A stretch of DNA of 64,000 nucleotides from Bacillus sp. CHD6a (GCF_001293645.1 NZ_LBMD01000002.1:248001-312000); one strand, 5' to 3'. Shown: positions 22,843-32,663, numbered from the stretch's first letter. A program made the numbers and translations. The notes: generated from the letters alone by a model not told the origin.

Positions 22843-24354
22843 ATGCTTATGGACAGGTCAGTTTTTAAAATTTCGGTTGGAATTGCCGCATTATTTGTAT
22901 TAATAGGTGTTTTAATTCCAGATCAGCTTGGAGATGCGATGGGAATTGCACAAGCTTTTGTTTTGGAAACGTTTGGTTGGTTTTATCAATTAGTTGCCAC
23001 ATTCTTCCTCTTATTTGCCGCATTTATGATCTTCAGTAAATATGGAAAAATTAAATTAGGAAAAAAAGATGATAAGCCTGAATATAATCGTCCGACATGG
23101 TTTGCGATGCTGTTCTCTGCCGGAATGGGAATAGGCTTGCTCTTCTATGGCGTTTCAGAGCCGATCTCTCACTTTGCTTCACCGCCACTTGGGGAAGGAA
23201 GCACAGAACAGTCTGCAATCTTAGGAATGAGATATACGTGGTTGCATTGGGGGCTTCATGCTTGGGCTATTTACGCAATCGTGGCGATGGCGCTTGCTTA
23301 TCAGAAATTCAAAAATAATGCACCTGGATTAATGAGTGCAACACTTCGCCCTGTACTTGGTGAAAAGGTGAAAGGACCTATTGGGAAAACAATTGATGTG
23401 GTGGCTGTATTTGCTACATTGTTCGGGGTAGCAGCATCACTTGGACTAGGTTCGCAACAGATAAATGCCGGGCTGGAATATTTAGTCGGCATTCCGAATA
23501 ACTTTATGGTGCAATTCATCATTATGGCTATAATTACCGTACTTTTCATTGTTTCAGCAACTACAGGTATTTCAAAGGGAATCAAGTATTTGAGCAATAT
23601 CAACATGTCACTTGCGGTTGTGTTGTTTTTAGCAATGCTGATTCTTGGACCAACTCTTTTCTTATTAAACATGTTTACTACTACGTTAGGAAGCTACGTT
23701 CAGAATGTAGCATTGATGGGATTGCGCCTATCACCTTTTGATGCCACTGAAGCTGCGTGGACACAAGGCTGGACTGTATTTTATTGGGCTTGGTGGATAT
23801 CTTGGACACCATTTGTCGGGATGTTCATTGCACGTGTCTCCAAGGGAAGAACCATCAGGGAGTTTACTATAGCCGTTCTCCTTGTACCAAGTTTGGTTTG
23901 TGCACTTTGGTTTACTGTTTTTGGTGGAACAGGGATCCATTTAGAATTTGTACAAGGTCTGAATGTCTCTGATCAAAGTCTAGAAACAGCATTATTCTAT
24001 GTTTTTGAACAATTGCCTTTTGGAGCGCTCTTATCTGTATTAACGGTAGCATTAATCACCACCTTCTTCGTCACTTCTGCTGATTCCGCAACCTTTGTGT
24101 TGGGTATGCAGACAACTGGCGGGAAACTTAACCCTCCAAATAAGATTAAAGTTGTTTGGGGAATCATTCTAGTCGCATCAACGTTAGTGTTGATGGCCTC
24201 AGGAGGACTAGCTGGTTTACAAACTGCCATCATTGTTAGTGCCCTGCCTTTAACATTTATCGTTTTAGTTATGTGTTATGGGTTGTTTAAGGAGCTAAAC
24301 AAAGAGTGGAAGCTTGAAAAAAGTAGAAATAAGGAAATTAAAAAAGTAAGTTAA
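22843..24354 (+). CDS. BCCT family glycine betaine/choline-type transporter (OpuD-like)
   Basis: About 503 residues with 12 predicted helices. The BCCT glycine motif GMGIGLLFYGVSEP and the family signature FYWAWWISWTPFVGMFIARVSKGRTIREF are both present. The aromatic residues in that signature form the quaternary-amine binding box. A positively charged cytoplasmic tail ends the protein. It should import glycine betaine or related compatible solutes with sodium, for osmotic protection. ATG codons at 22837, 22843 and 22849 are possible; 22843 gives the best distance from AAAGGG. A sigma-B-like promoter lies just upstream and a terminator directly downstream. Confidence 0.9.
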   Translation: MLMDRSVFKISVGIAALFVLIGVLIPDQLGDAMGIAQAFVLETFGWFYQLVATFFLLFAAFMIFSKYGKIKLGKKDDKPEYNRPTWFAMLFSAGMGIGLLFYGVSEPISHFASPPLGEGSTEQSAILGMRYTWLHWGLHAWAIYAIVAMALAYQKFKNNAPGLMSATLRPVLGEKVKGPIGKTIDVVAVFATLFGVAASLGLGSQQINAGLEYLVGIPNNFMVQFIIMAIITVLFIVSATTGISKGIKYLSNINMSLAVVLFLAMLILGPTLFLLNMFTTTLGSYVQNVALMGLRLSPFDATEAAWTQGWTVFYWAWWISWTPFVGMFIARVSKGRTIREFTIAVLLVPSLVCALWFTVFGGTGIHLEFVQGLNVSDQSLETALFYVFEQLPFGALLSVLTVALITTFFVTSADSATFVLGMQTTGGKLNPPNKIKVVWGIILVASTLVLMASGGLAGLQTAIIVSALPLTFIVLVMCYGLFKELNKEWKLEKSRNKEIKKVS

Positions 24355-24362
24355 TAAGTTTG

Positions 24363-24392
24363 AGACCTGCCTTGTTTTCAGGCAGGTCTTTT
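24363..24392 (+). terminator. Terminator of the BCCT gene
   Basis: AGACCTGCC (24363-24371) pairs with GGCAGGTCT (24381-24389), followed by T residues. Confidence 0.9.
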
Positions 24393-24561
24393 AAGTGTAT
24401 AGGCCTCTACCAACATCACCTAAAGCGTTAATGAGCCCACAACCCTAGCTCACCCGCTATAATATTTTCATATTCAGCCGAACCTCAAACAGACGTAAAT
24501 TTATTTATAATATTCTGAAAAAACCTTTATTTCCAATATTAAAGAAAATTTGTCCAAAATA

Positions 24562-24604
24562 TGAAAACGTTTTTATGGTAAATAGAAAGTTTTTTCTGTA
24601 TAAT
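24562..24604 (+). promoter_or_regulatory. odhAB promoter with cre-like site
   Basis: TGAAAACGTTTTTA (24562-24575) matches 13 of 14 positions of the CcpA cre consensus. TATAAT is at 24599-24604, with a weak TGGTAA at the -35 position (24576-24581). The cre site touches the -35 box, so CcpA binding would block polymerase. This suits glucose repression of a citric acid cycle enzyme. The rest of the 378-bp gap (24393-24733) holds only A/T-rich sequence. Confidence 0.65.
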
Positions 24605-24733
24605 TTAGGTGTGAAAGAAATAGGCAAGGGTATGAGATTAATAGATGATTTAATAAAGTACCTGAACCTTTATATAGTAACTAGTTCAAAGGCATTTTAA
24701 AAACGTCACAGCCTAAGATGGGGGCATATAATA

Positions 24734-27610
24734 ATGAGTAAGGTCGAAGTTGAACAAATTTGGGAGCGCTTTTATGGACCAAATATGGGTTATGTGTATG
24801 ACATGTATGAGAAGTACCAACAAGATCCGGAATCAGTAGACGGATCTATTCGTGCGCTTTTTGAAGAACTGGGCGAACCGCCTGGAATGGATTCCATTTC
24901 CAATTCAAATGATAAGTCCGCTAGTGAGGCAAGTAACCCTCAAGTTGTACCTCAGACGGCCATTAAAAAAGTAATTTCTGCGAACAAGCTTTTGCGTAAT
25001 ATTCGTGAGCTTGGGCACCTTGCTGCAAACATTAATCCATTACACAAGGAGCCTCAAGATGATGTTGGTTTCCTTGACGTGGAGTCATACGGTTTAAGTA
25101 AAGAGGATCTTGTGCAAATTCCGATTGATCTTGTATGGGAAGCTGCACCTGAGGCAATTTCAAATGCGTGGGAAGCATACGAGCACCTAAAGCGCATTTA
25201 TACAGGGACGATTGCGTATGAATTCGGTCATATTCATGATGAAGAAGAGCAAACATGGCTGAACTCCTATATTGAGAATACGAGAATTGAGCGCCCGTTC
25301 ACTAAAGAACAGCGAGTGGAACTTCTTGAAAGGTTGATATCGGTTGATGGCTTCGAAAAGTTTTTACATAAAACTTTCGTTGGCCAAAAGCGTTTCTCAA
25401 TTGAAGGGTTGGACATGCTTGTACCGATGTTTGACAAACTGATACAGTCGGGCTGTGAAGATGGAACGAAAAATATCAGTATCGGGATGGCGCACCGTGG
25501 ACGCTTGAATGTACTTGCGCACGTTCTTGGCAAGCCGTACGAGCTGATTTTCTCTGAATTCCACCACTCACCAAACAAGGAGCTGGTTCCTTCTGAAGGT
25601 TCCCGCGGAATCAACTTTGGTTGGTCTGGTGATGTAAAGTACCATATGGGTGCAGACCGTCACGTGACAGGTGAAAAGGAACAAGTAGTGCGCATCAATC
25701 TTGCTCACAACCCAAGTCACTTGGAATTTGTGAATCCTGTCGTTCAAGGGGTGGCTCGTGCTTCCCAGGAAGACCGTTCAGAAAAAGGATACCCAAAACA
25801 GAACAAGCAATCCTCCTTCAGTGTTCTTGTACATGGAGATGCTGCGTTCCCTGGTGAAGGTGTCGTTGCAGAAACGTTAAACCTGACAAAGCTAAAAGGA
25901 TACGCAACAGGTGGAACAATCCATATCATTGCAAATAACCTGTTAGGATTCACTACTAACTTCGGCGATTCCCGATCTACAAAGTATGCAAGCGATCTTG
26001 CAAAAGGGTATGAGATCCCGGTTATCCATGTGAATGCAGACGATCCGGAAAGCTGTCTGGCAGTGATGGTATTTGCTTACGAATACCGGAAGAAATTCAA
26101 AAAAGATATCGTGATTGATCTTATTGGTTACCGACGTTTCGGACACAACGAAATGGATGATGCCAATGTAACACAACCACTTTTATATGAAAAAATTAAT
26201 AACCATCCGGTAATTGCTGAGATGTATGGAAAAGAGCTTGTTAACAGAGGCATCCTGACGGAAGAGGAAGTTACAGGCAAGAAGTCAGATTTCATGCAGC
26301 AGTTGCAAGGGATTTTCGATGAACTTCGCAAAGAAGATGAGGGCAATGTGAAAATTAAGCAAGTTCCAAAACCGATCAGTGACCAAGTTCCTGAGCTGGA
26401 AACGGCAGTGCCGGAAGACTTGTTAAAATCCATTAATAGCAACTTGGTGAAGTTCCCTGAAACTTTTACTGTTTATCCAAAGCTTGGTCGTATTTTGAAA
26501 AAGCGTGAAAGTCTACTTGCTAATGATAACAAAGTAGACTGGTCCTTAGGGGAGACACTTGCTTTTGCATCCATTCTTGCGGACGGCACGCCAATCCGTT
26601 TAACGGGGCAAGATAGTGAGCGCGGAACGTTCTCACATCGTCACCTTGTCTTACACGATAATAAAACGGGAGAGCGATTCATTCCGTTGCATGAGCTTCC
26701 AGAAGCAAAAGCTTCTCTATCTCTATACAACAGTCCGTTATCTGAGACGGCAGTTCTTGGTTTTGATTACGGATATAGTGTTCAGTCGCCTGAGTCCTTA
26801 GTGATTTGGGAAGCGCAATTCGGTGATTTCGTTAACGTAGCGCAAGTGATCATTGACCAATTCATCGCATCCGGAAGAGCGAAGTGGGGCCAGAAATCCA
26901 GTCTAGTTATGCTTCTGCCACACGGTTATGAAGGACAAGGACCGGAGCATTCCAGCGGACGCGTGGAGCGTTTCTTGAACTCTGCTGCAGAGAACAACTG
27001 GATTGTCGCTAATGTGACAAGTGCTGCACAGTACTTCCATCTTTTAAGAAGACAGGCGAAACTGACGACGAAAGAAGATGCTAGACCACTTATCGTTATG
27101 ACACCGAAGAGCTTACTGCGTAACGCGATGACAGTATCAGATGTGTCCGAATTGACTGAAGGCAGCTTCAAGCTCTTAGTGGAAGAAAAGCGTACAGGTG
27201 AACACAAAGATAAAGTAAAACGACTTGCATTATGTACAGGAAAAGTGGCGATTGACCTTGCTTCCAAAGTCGATGAAATGGGCAGCGAAGAAGTGGAAGC
27301 CCTTCATATCGCACGTGTGGAGCAACTATACCCATTCCCTCATAAGGAAGTGGAAGAGCTTGCTGCACAATTTCCTAACCTAGAAGAGATTGTATGGGTT
27401 CAAGAAGAGCCAAAGAACATGGGAGCATGGCCTGTTGTAAAAGCAAACCTTCATGAAATTGCAAATATCGGTATCTCTGTGGATTACATTGGGCGTCCAA
27501 AGCGCTCGAGTCCGGCAACAGGTGAGCCACACATTCATAAACAAGAACAAACATGGATTGTTGAAGATACAGTGAACGTACACAAAGGGCTCGGAGGGGA
27601 AAACAAATGA
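24734..27610 (+). CDS. odhA: 2-oxoglutarate dehydrogenase E1 component
   Basis: 958 residues, close to the usual Bacillus length. It shows the N-terminal E1 segment ([17 protein letters not shown]), the [14 protein letters not shown] motif, the thiamine-diphosphate region around [18 protein letters not shown] and [16 protein letters not shown], and the C-terminal transketolase-like domain with [21 protein letters not shown]. It decarboxylates 2-oxoglutarate and passes the succinyl group to the E2 lipoyl arm in the citric acid cycle. It overlaps odhB by 4 nt. A cre-like site in the promoter suggests catabolite repression. Confidence 0.97.
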   Translation: MSKVEVEQIWERFYGPNMGYVYDMYEKYQQDPESVDGSIRALFEELGEPPGMDSISNSNDKSASEASNPQVVPQTAIKKVISANKLLRNIRELGHLAANINPLHKEPQDDVGFLDVESYGLSKEDLVQIPIDLVWEAAPEAISNAWEAYEHLKRIYTGTIAYEFGHIHDEEEQTWLNSYIENTRIERPFTKEQRVELLERLISVDGFEKFLHKTFVGQKRFSIEGLDMLVPMFDKLIQSGCEDGTKNISIGMAHRGRLNVLAHVLGKPYELIFSEFHHSPNKELVPSEGSRGINFGWSGDVKYHMGADRHVTGEKEQVVRINLAHNPSHLEFVNPVVQGVARASQEDRSEKGYPKQNKQSSFSVLVHGDAAFPGEGVVAETLNLTKLKGYATGGTIHIIANNLLGFTTNFGDSRSTKYASDLAKGYEIPVIHVNADDPESCLAVMVFAYEYRKKFKKDIVIDLIGYRRFGHNEMDDANVTQPLLYEKINNHPVIAEMYGKELVNRGILTEEEVTGKKSDFMQQLQGIFDELRKEDEGNVKIKQVPKPISDQVPELETAVPEDLLKSINSNLVKFPETFTVYPKLGRILKKRESLLANDNKVDWSLGETLAFASILADGTPIRLTGQDSERGTFSHRHLVLHDNKTGERFIPLHELPEAKASLSLYNSPLSETAVLGFDYGYSVQSPESLVIWEAQFGDFVNVAQVIIDQFIASGRAKWGQKSSLVMLLPHGYEGQGPEHSSGRVERFLNSAAENNWIVANVTSAAQYFHLLRRQAKLTTKEDARPLIVMTPKSLLRNAMTVSDVSELTEGSFKLLVEEKRTGEHKDKVKRLALCTGKVAIDLASKVDEMGSEEVEALHIARVEQLYPFPHKEVEELAAQFPNLEEIVWVQEEPKNMGAWPVVKANLHEIANIGISVDYIGRPKRSSPATGEPHIHKQEQTWIVEDTVNVHKGLGGENK

Positions 27611-28878
27611 TCGAAATTAAAGTGCCAGAACTAGCAGAATCAATTACAGAAGGTACAATAGCAGAATGGACAGTAAAAACAGGAGACGCAATTGAAAAGG
27701 GAGAAACAATTGCTGAGCTTGAAACAGATAAAGTAAACGTAGAAATAAAAAGTGACTTCAGTGGGGTAATCCAAGAACTTTTAGCAGAACCTGGTGACAA
27801 TGTTGTAGTAGGACAAGTCATTGCGAAGCTTGGAGAAGAAGGCGCAAGTGCTGCAACTGAAGCAGCACCAAAAGAAGAAGCACCGAAAGCAGAAGAGGCT
27901 CCTAAAGCTGAGCCTGCTAAGGAAGCAACACCTGCCGCAGAGGAAAAGAGAACTGGCAAGTCCAGAACAGTTGCTTCTCCGGCAGCCCGTAAAAAAGCAA
28001 GAGAACTTGGCATTGATCTTGATGAAGTATCCTTCCGCGATCCAATGGGACGCGTTCGGGTAGAAGATGTGGAAGCTCACAACCAAGCTAAAAATGCACC
28101 AAAGGCTGAAGCTCCATCCAAGCCGGCAGCTGCACCATCTAAACCAGCTGCAGCAGCACCGGTTCAAGACGACGCGCGCGTAGAACGCATCAAAATGAGC
28201 AGAAGACGTCAAACTATCGCTAAGCGCCTAGTTGAAGCACAGCACACAGCAGCAATGTTAACGACATTCAACGAGGTTGATATGACGGCAGTAATGGACG
28301 TCCGTAACCGTCGTAAAGATGCTTTCTTCAAAAAGAATGGCGTCAAACTTGGCTTCATGTCTTTCTTTACAAAAGCAGTGATCGGTGCGCTTAAATCTTT
28401 CCCATTGTTAAATGCGGAAATTCAAGGCGACGAAATTCTTTTAAAGAAATTTTATGACATAGGTGTAGCTGTATCCACAGAAGAAGGCCTAGTAGTACCT
28501 GTTTTACGCGACGCTGACAAACTAAGCTTCGCTGGTATTGAAAAGGAAATCGGTGACCTTGGTAAAAAAGCTCGTGACAACTCCTTAGGATTAAAAGATC
28601 TTCAGGGTGGTACGTTCACGATTACTAACGGTGGAATCTTCGGTTCTCTTTACTCCACTCCAATCCTAAACACTCCACAGGTAGGTATTCTTGGAATGCA
28701 CACGATCCAACGCCGTCCTGTCGTTGTAGATGACAACGATACAGTGGAAGTAAGACCGATGATGTATATCGCTCTTTCTTACGATCACCGTATTGTTGAT
28801 GGAAAAGATGCTGTACAGTTCTTAGTACGTGTGAAACAATTGCTAGAAGATCCAGAAGACTTATTGTTGGAAGGGTAA
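27607..28878 (+). CDS. odhB: Dihydrolipoyllysine succinyltransferase (E2) of 2-oxoglutarate dehydrogenase
   Basis: 423 residues. The lipoyl domain spans 1-75, with the lipoylated lysine K42 in [12 protein letters not shown] flexible Ala/Pro/Glu linker follows, then the E3/E1-binding domain near 120-155 ([20 protein letters not shown]), a second linker, and the catalytic domain from about 195. The active-site SYDHRIVDG has H394 and D398. It transfers succinyl from the lipoyl arm to CoA and forms the core of the complex. Its start overlaps the odhA stop (ATGA). Confidence 0.97.
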   Translation: MIEIKVPELAESITEGTIAEWTVKTGDAIEKGETIAELETDKVNVEIKSDFSGVIQELLAEPGDNVVVGQVIAKLGEEGASAATEAAPKEEAPKAEEAPKAEPAKEATPAAEEKRTGKSRTVASPAARKKARELGIDLDEVSFRDPMGRVRVEDVEAHNQAKNAPKAEAPSKPAAAPSKPAAAAPVQDDARVERIKMSRRRQTIAKRLVEAQHTAAMLTTFNEVDMTAVMDVRNRRKDAFFKKNGVKLGFMSFFTKAVIGALKSFPLLNAEIQGDEILLKKFYDIGVAVSTEEGLVVPVLRDADKLSFAGIEKEIGDLGKKARDNSLGLKDLQGGTFTITNGGIFGSLYSTPILNTPQVGILGMHTIQRRPVVVDDNDTVEVRPMMYIALSYDHRIVDGKDAVQFLVRVKQLLEDPEDLLLEG

Positions 28879-28883
28879 TAGTA

Positions 28884-28918
28884 TGAAGAGGGCTTATCAC
28901 TATGATAGGTCCTCTTTC
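28884..28918 (+). terminator. Terminator of odhAB
   Basis: GAAGAGG with ATCA pairs with TGAT and CCTCTTTC across a short loop. The T-run is weak, so efficiency is uncertain. Confidence 0.6.
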
Positions 28919-29049
28919 ATGTGTGTTCCTGAAAATGGAAGTATCACTCGTGAAGAATATTGTCGGAATACTAGCAATTCTACGAAAACATGCAGTATAA
29001 TCATCCATATACACAAAAAAGAGATTCAGTCACATGAGGGGGAAACATA

Positions 29050-29676
29050 ATGAAGAAAGTTCTGTCCTTATTTTTAATAGGGCTATTAGTTGTGGTGCTT
29101 GCAGCTTGCACCTCAGATGATAAGAAAACAAATGAAGAAGGGTTTGCTGAAGAAACGGAGGAAAGAGAAGATGAAGAGAGTTTAATTCCAATTGGTGAAA
29201 CAGCTGAAACAGAAGGTGGAAGTTTTACGTACCACGCGCGAAACAACCAGCTAAAACCAATTGAAACAGACTCTTTCACCATTAATGTGGACAAAGTATC
29301 TGTCATGAGTGGCAAGCTTGCCGGAGGATTCAAAGAATATATGGGGCAAGAAGAAATTGAATATATTCAATTCGATTTAGAAATCGAAAATAAAACGTCT
29401 AACTCTCTTAATTTTGAAGCATATCAAGCTAGCATCGTAACCAATACAGGGGAAGAAGTTGCTGCACCTGATTCCAGGCTGACAACCAAGAGTGAGGATA
29501 CTGCAGAATTGAATGAAAAATTTGCTGGCGGTGAAAAGAAGCAAGGAGCTATCTTCTTCTTATTGGAAGAAACAAAAGCAGAAGATGTGGAATGGGTGGA
29601 AATTCAGATGAAAGCACCACTCAATGAGAACAATGAGAAGGTCGGAGAAGATCTTAACATCAAAGTAAAGTTGTAA
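29050..29676 (+). CDS. Lipoprotein with DUF4352-like domain
   Basis: 208 residues. A type II signal peptide is clear: MKK, a hydrophobic core, and the lipobox LAAC with the lipidated cysteine near residue 20. An acidic spacer follows (EEGFAEETEEREDEES). The remainder is an immunoglobulin-like fold of the DUF4352 type (FTINVDKVSVMSG, IEYIQFDLEIENKTSNSLNF, FFLLEETKAEDVEWVEIQM). It should sit on the outer face of the membrane. Function is unknown. It is monocistronic, with its own terminator. Confidence 0.8.
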   Translation: MKKVLSLFLIGLLVVVLAACTSDDKKTNEEGFAEETEEREDEESLIPIGETAETEGGSFTYHARNNQLKPIETDSFTINVDKVSVMSGKLAGGFKEYMGQEEIEYIQFDLEIENKTSNSLNFEAYQASIVTNTGEEVAAPDSRLTTKSEDTAELNEKFAGGEKKQGAIFFLLEETKAEDVEWVEIQMKAPLNENNEKVGEDLNIKVKL

Positions 29677-29694
29677 TGTTGCCGTTTTATAGAA

Positions 29695-29720
29695 AAGGCA
29701 GGGAGGACTCTGTCTTTTTT
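29695..29720 (+). terminator. Terminator of the lipoprotein gene
   Basis: AAGGCAG (29695-29701) pairs with CTGTCTT (29710-29716), with one G-U pair, followed by T residues. Confidence 0.7.
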
Positions 29721-29766
29721 CGTTTTACATAATGCTAGAATAGTCAAATTAAAGGAGGCACCACTT

Positions 29767-30777
29767 ATGATTAAAACAGCGCTACTTAGTAAATGGCATG
29801 TTCATGCACAAGAATATGCAGAAGAAGCGATTCAAAACGAACACATTACCCTTACACACGTATGGGATGAGCAAAAAGAGAGAGGCCAAGCTTGGGCAAA
29901 GGAGCTTGATCTTATTTTTGAAGGAGATCTAGATAATATTTTCACCAATCCGGACATTGATGCGGTCATTGTTGCCTCTCCCACCAACATGCACACGGAA
30001 ATCATCACAAAAGCCGCGCAGCACGGCAAGCATGTTTTTACGGAAAAAGTGCTCTCGGAAAAAGAAGCAGATGCAAGGTCAATCCTAGAAGAGATAGAGC
30101 AACACGGGGTCAAATTGATGATTTCCCTTCCGAGACTAACAGCAAGCTATTATCTCTACGCACAAAAGGTAGTGGACGAGGGGTTACTTGGAAGACTAAC
30201 TACCATTCGATGCAGAGTCGCTCACAATGGTTCTGTACCGACAGAGCAACATCCTACTGGTTGGCTGCCACAGCATTTTTATGATAAGGAACTCTGCGGC
30301 GGCGGTGCCTTTATTGATCTTGGTGCCCATCCTATTTATTTAACAAACCGATTAGGCGGACAAGCTAAAGCAGTAACAGCTAGGTTTAACCAAACGTTTG
30401 GTTATGAAGTAGATGATAATGCTGTCGCCATGGTAGAATATGAATCTGGTGCACTGGGGATCTTAGAAACTGGGTTTGTCTCTTCTGGTAGCCCATTCCA
30501 ATTGGAAGTCTATGGAACAGAAGGGACCTTAATGATAGAAGACGATACCATTCGAATTAAAAGTATAAAGCTTGAAGAAGGCTGGCATACTCCATCTGAA
30601 GAAGAACTGCCTGAGACCGCTCCATCTGCAATGGTGCAATGGGTCACGGAAATCTTATCAGGAAAAAAATCCGACATCAGCCATCAAGACGCATACTTGC
30701 TTACCTTAATAAATGATGCAGCCCGTCGCTCCAATGAAGAAGGCTGTCGAATAGAGTTAGATAGAGTGCATCCATAA
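29767..30777 (+). CDS. Gfo/Idh/MocA family oxidoreductase
   Basis: 336 residues. The N-terminal Rossmann domain carries the family pattern DAVIVASPTNMHTEI and the EKVLSEKEADA segment with the conserved lysine (EK motif). The C-terminal domain has GGGAFIDLGAHPIYLTNRLGG, containing the catalytic Asp/His. These NAD(P)-dependent enzymes act on sugars, inositols or related alcohols. The substrate is not apparent and no sugar genes are adjacent. AAAGGAGG precedes the ATG. Confidence 0.85.
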   Translation: MIKTALLSKWHVHAQEYAEEAIQNEHITLTHVWDEQKERGQAWAKELDLIFEGDLDNIFTNPDIDAVIVASPTNMHTEIITKAAQHGKHVFTEKVLSEKEADARSILEEIEQHGVKLMISLPRLTASYYLYAQKVVDEGLLGRLTTIRCRVAHNGSVPTEQHPTGWLPQHFYDKELCGGGAFIDLGAHPIYLTNRLGGQAKAVTARFNQTFGYEVDDNAVAMVEYESGALGILETGFVSSGSPFQLEVYGTEGTLMIEDDTIRIKSIKLEEGWHTPSEEELPETAPSAMVQWVTEILSGKKSDISHQDAYLLTLINDAARRSNEEGCRIELDRVHP

Positions 30778-30791
30778 CAAATTACACAAAT

Positions 30792-30827
30792 AAAAATGGT
30801 GTCCCTGATAGTTGGGACACCATTTTC
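30792..30827. terminator. Bidirectional terminator between convergent genes
   Basis: AAAATGGTGTCCC (30793-30805) pairs perfectly with GGGACACCATTTT (30814-30826). A and T tracts on both sides serve the oxidoreductase (+) and the SET gene (-). Confidence 0.9.
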
Positions 30828-31223
30828 CTATTCTTCTTTCTCGTTTTCATCCATATTAAACCAAAGTGGGTCCATCTCATCCACATCACCATTATAGTTA
30901 ATGAGGATCTCTTCACCTGCTTTAATGTCCTTATAAGCGAAAAAATCAAAGACATGTTCATCAAAATTAATTTCATACCTTGCATTTGGTTCATATGAAT
31001 GGTTGAAAAGCATGCCATAGCCTAGCAAGATGGCAGAGTGGTTAATGCCATATTCAAACGCATAGTCCGCTAATAATGTCTTTTCGATATGTTCGTGCTG
31101 TTCATTTGGATAGGATATTACCGGTGCGGAATGAAACAGTGTACCTTCTTTGATATCTTCCGTTGCAAATACACCTCTATTGAATTCCCCATCACTGACT
31201 GGAGAGCTTTTTACTTCGATCAT
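30828..31223 (-). CDS. Small SET-domain protein (lysine methyltransferase-like)
   Basis: 131 residues from the ATG at 31223, chosen because AAGGTGA lies 5 nt upstream; a GTG at 31238 would add five residues. It is a minimal SET domain: RGVFATEDIKEGTLFHSAPV, the cofactor motif LFNHSYEPNA, and AGEEILINYNG with the catalytic tyrosine. The acidic tail ends with DENEKEE. Short bacterial SET proteins of this kind are common in Bacillus but their substrates are not known. It converges with the Gfo/Idh/MocA gene. Confidence 0.85.
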   Translation of the reverse strand: MIEVKSSPVSDGEFNRGVFATEDIKEGTLFHSAPVISYPNEQHEHIEKTLLADYAFEYGINHSAILLGYGMLFNHSYEPNARYEINFDEHVFDFFAYKDIKAGEEILINYNGDVDEMDPLWFNMDENEKEE

Positions 31224-31387
31224 GGTCATCACCTTCACGTTTCCGAAAAATTTCCTGATCTATTAAGGGTGCCACTTTCTTCTTAGGAATGCAACTGGTT
31301 AGTTTAAACAAATCTCAATAGTTACAGATTTCTTTGGTTGAGAATGAAATTGGTGAGGTAGAAGCGAACACTTCCACAAAATAATTT

Positions 31388-31461
31388 TTACTCGTCCACA
31401 ACTGGAATGGTATAATTAAAGAAAGGTGAGCCTAAGCATGTTCCTTTGTTTAGGTTTTTTT
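31388..31461 (+). promoter_or_regulatory. pssA promoter and leader attenuator hairpin
   Basis: TATAAT is at 31411-31416 with a poor -35 box near 31388. Only 15 nt later begins a hairpin: CCTAAG (31431-31436) pairs with TTTAGG (31449-31454), allowing one G-U pair, and is followed by seven T residues (31455-31461). No plus-strand gene lies upstream that this could terminate, so it would stop the pssA transcript early unless overridden. Confidence 0.5.
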
Positions 31462-31500
31462 ATTTTCTATAGGGGTATTGCCCTTTACATATTACTTTGA
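31438..31500 (+). CDS. Possible 20-residue hydrophobic leader peptide before pssA
   Basis: An ATG at 31438 follows AAAGGTGAG (31421-31429) at good distance. The frame reads MFLCLGFFIFYRGIALYILL and stops at 31498-31500, about 12 nt before the pssA ribosome binding site. It covers the attenuator hairpin. The hydrophobic composition is partly forced by the T-run, so this could be chance; the ribosome binding site is the main argument for translation. Confidence 0.35.
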   Translation: MFLCLGFFIFYRGIALYILL

Positions 31501-31528
31501 CTTATTAACTACGGAGTGATGATTATTT

Positions 31529-32242
31529 ATGCGAATGCGGACGCGACTTATAAAAAGCATCCCCAATATGTTCACGCTGGGGAATTTATTTTGCGGTTTC
31601 TTATCGATCGGCTTTGCCGCAAGCGGAGAATATAGTAACGCTGCTATCTTGATCCTAATTGGAATGATGCTTGATAGCATGGACGGTCGCCTGGCGAGAA
31701 TGTTAAATGCAGATGGAGAGCTGGGGAAAGAACTAGACTCCTTAGCGGACGTCGTTACATTTGGTGTAGCACCTTCGTTTTTAGTGTATTACACTTACTT
31801 TTATCAGTTCGGCATGTTGGGGATGGCCATTGCAGGTTTATTTCCACTGTTTGGTGCATACAGACTGGCTCGATTTAATATCAGTACAAGTAAATCCTCC
31901 GGAAAATATTTCACAGGAGTGCCAATCACAGCAGCTGGAGGTATCCTGGCATTGCTGACTCTTTTCGGAGATTTTATTCCACAGATCGTAACAACTGTTA
32001 TTTTTACAGCGTTCTGTTTCTTGATGGTTAGTAAAATAAAAATCCCGAGCTTTAAGGATGTCCCGTTACCGAAGTATGGAACGATTGTTACATTGTTCTT
32101 GGGTGCGTCTTTGTTTATCGTTTTTAAAGGAACTTACGCACAATACCCTTATCTAATTTATATTGCCATTCCGTTATATTTTGCTTATCTTGCATACAGG
32201 TTTGTACGTGTGCGGGGAAAGAATAGACGAGAGACGGATTGA
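31529..32242 (+). CDS. pssA: CDP-diacylglycerol--serine O-phosphatidyltransferase
   Basis: 237 residues with about six to eight membrane helices. The CDP-alcohol phosphotransferase motif is complete: DSMDGRLARMLN, then GELGKELDSLADVVTFGVAP, giving D-G-x2-A-R-x8-G-x3-D-x3-D. It makes phosphatidylserine, the precursor of phosphatidylethanolamine. GGAGTGAT lies 8 nt before the ATG. The psd decarboxylase gene that often follows is not adjacent. The gene is preceded by a leader with a terminator-like hairpin and followed by a terminator and a 52-bp hairpin array. Confidence 0.93.
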   Translation: MRMRTRLIKSIPNMFTLGNLFCGFLSIGFAASGEYSNAAILILIGMMLDSMDGRLARMLNADGELGKELDSLADVVTFGVAPSFLVYYTYFYQFGMLGMAIAGLFPLFGAYRLARFNISTSKSSGKYFTGVPITAAGGILALLTLFGDFIPQIVTTVIFTAFCFLMVSKIKIPSFKDVPLPKYGTIVTLFLGASLFIVFKGTYAQYPYLIYIAIPLYFAYLAYRFVRVRGKNRRETD

Positions 32243-32251
32243 GTTTGAGAG

Positions 32252-32284
32252 GACTTACCTTTTTTATAGAGGTAGGTCTTTTTT
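32252..32284 (+). terminator. Terminator of pssA
   Basis: GACTTACCT (32252-32260) pairs with AGGTAGGTC (32270-32278), with one T-G pair, followed by six T residues. Confidence 0.85.
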
Positions 32285-32294
32285 GTTTTTTATT

Positions 32295-32606
32295 AGGTCT
32301 CTAAAGATCTAAGCGGCGGAGATATCTAAGGTGAGAGGACTTTATAGAGTAGGTAAAGACCTGAAAAGAGTGGAAATCGAGGAAGAGAGGTCTTTAGAGA
32401 GCGGGTAAAGACCTGAGCGGCGTGGAAATCGAGGAAGAGAGGTCTTTAGAGAGCGGGTGAAGACCTGAGCAGCGTGAAAATCTAGGAAGAGAGGTCTTTA
32501 TAAAGTAGGTAAAGACCTGAGCAACGTGGAAATCCAGGAAGAGAAGTCTTTATAGCGTAGGTAAAGACTTCACCAACGTAACAAGCCGGTTCCACAGGTC
32601 TTAATA
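32295..32606 (+). repeat. Tandem array of 52-bp hairpin units
   Basis: Units start at 32336, 32388, 32440, 32492, 32544 and 32596 (the last partial), an exact 52-bp period; a shortened, diverged unit precedes them at 32295. Each full unit holds an inverted repeat AGGTCTTTA-N9-TAAAGACCT, then a 25-bp spacer (type GAGCGGCGTGGAAATCGAGG). Unit 5 has AAGTCTTTA paired with TAAAGACTT, a two-sided change that keeps the stem. Unit 3 has a change that keeps pairing as G-U. Unit 1 has one mismatch. The array fills the gap between pssA and the MerR gene. Confidence 0.92.
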
Positions 32607-32632
32607 ATGACAAAAAATTTTCATGTCCCCCA

Positions 32633-32663
32633 TTGAACTTTACGTTAACGTCAATGGTAAACT
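32633..32663 (+). promoter_or_regulatory. MerR-type promoter with palindromic operator in the spacer
   Basis: TTGAAC (-35, 32633-32638) and TAAACT (-10, 32658-32663) are separated by 19 bp, the long spacer typical of MerR-controlled promoters. The spacer contains TTTACGTTAACGTCAA (32639-32654), a near-perfect palindrome around GTTAAC. It lies before the MerR/acyl-CoA dehydrogenase operon. Confidence 0.6.

Noticed and set aside
32295-32606. CRISPR array
   Set aside because: The units have no constant repeat with unique spacers; both stem and spacer parts are similar between units, and no cas genes are present.
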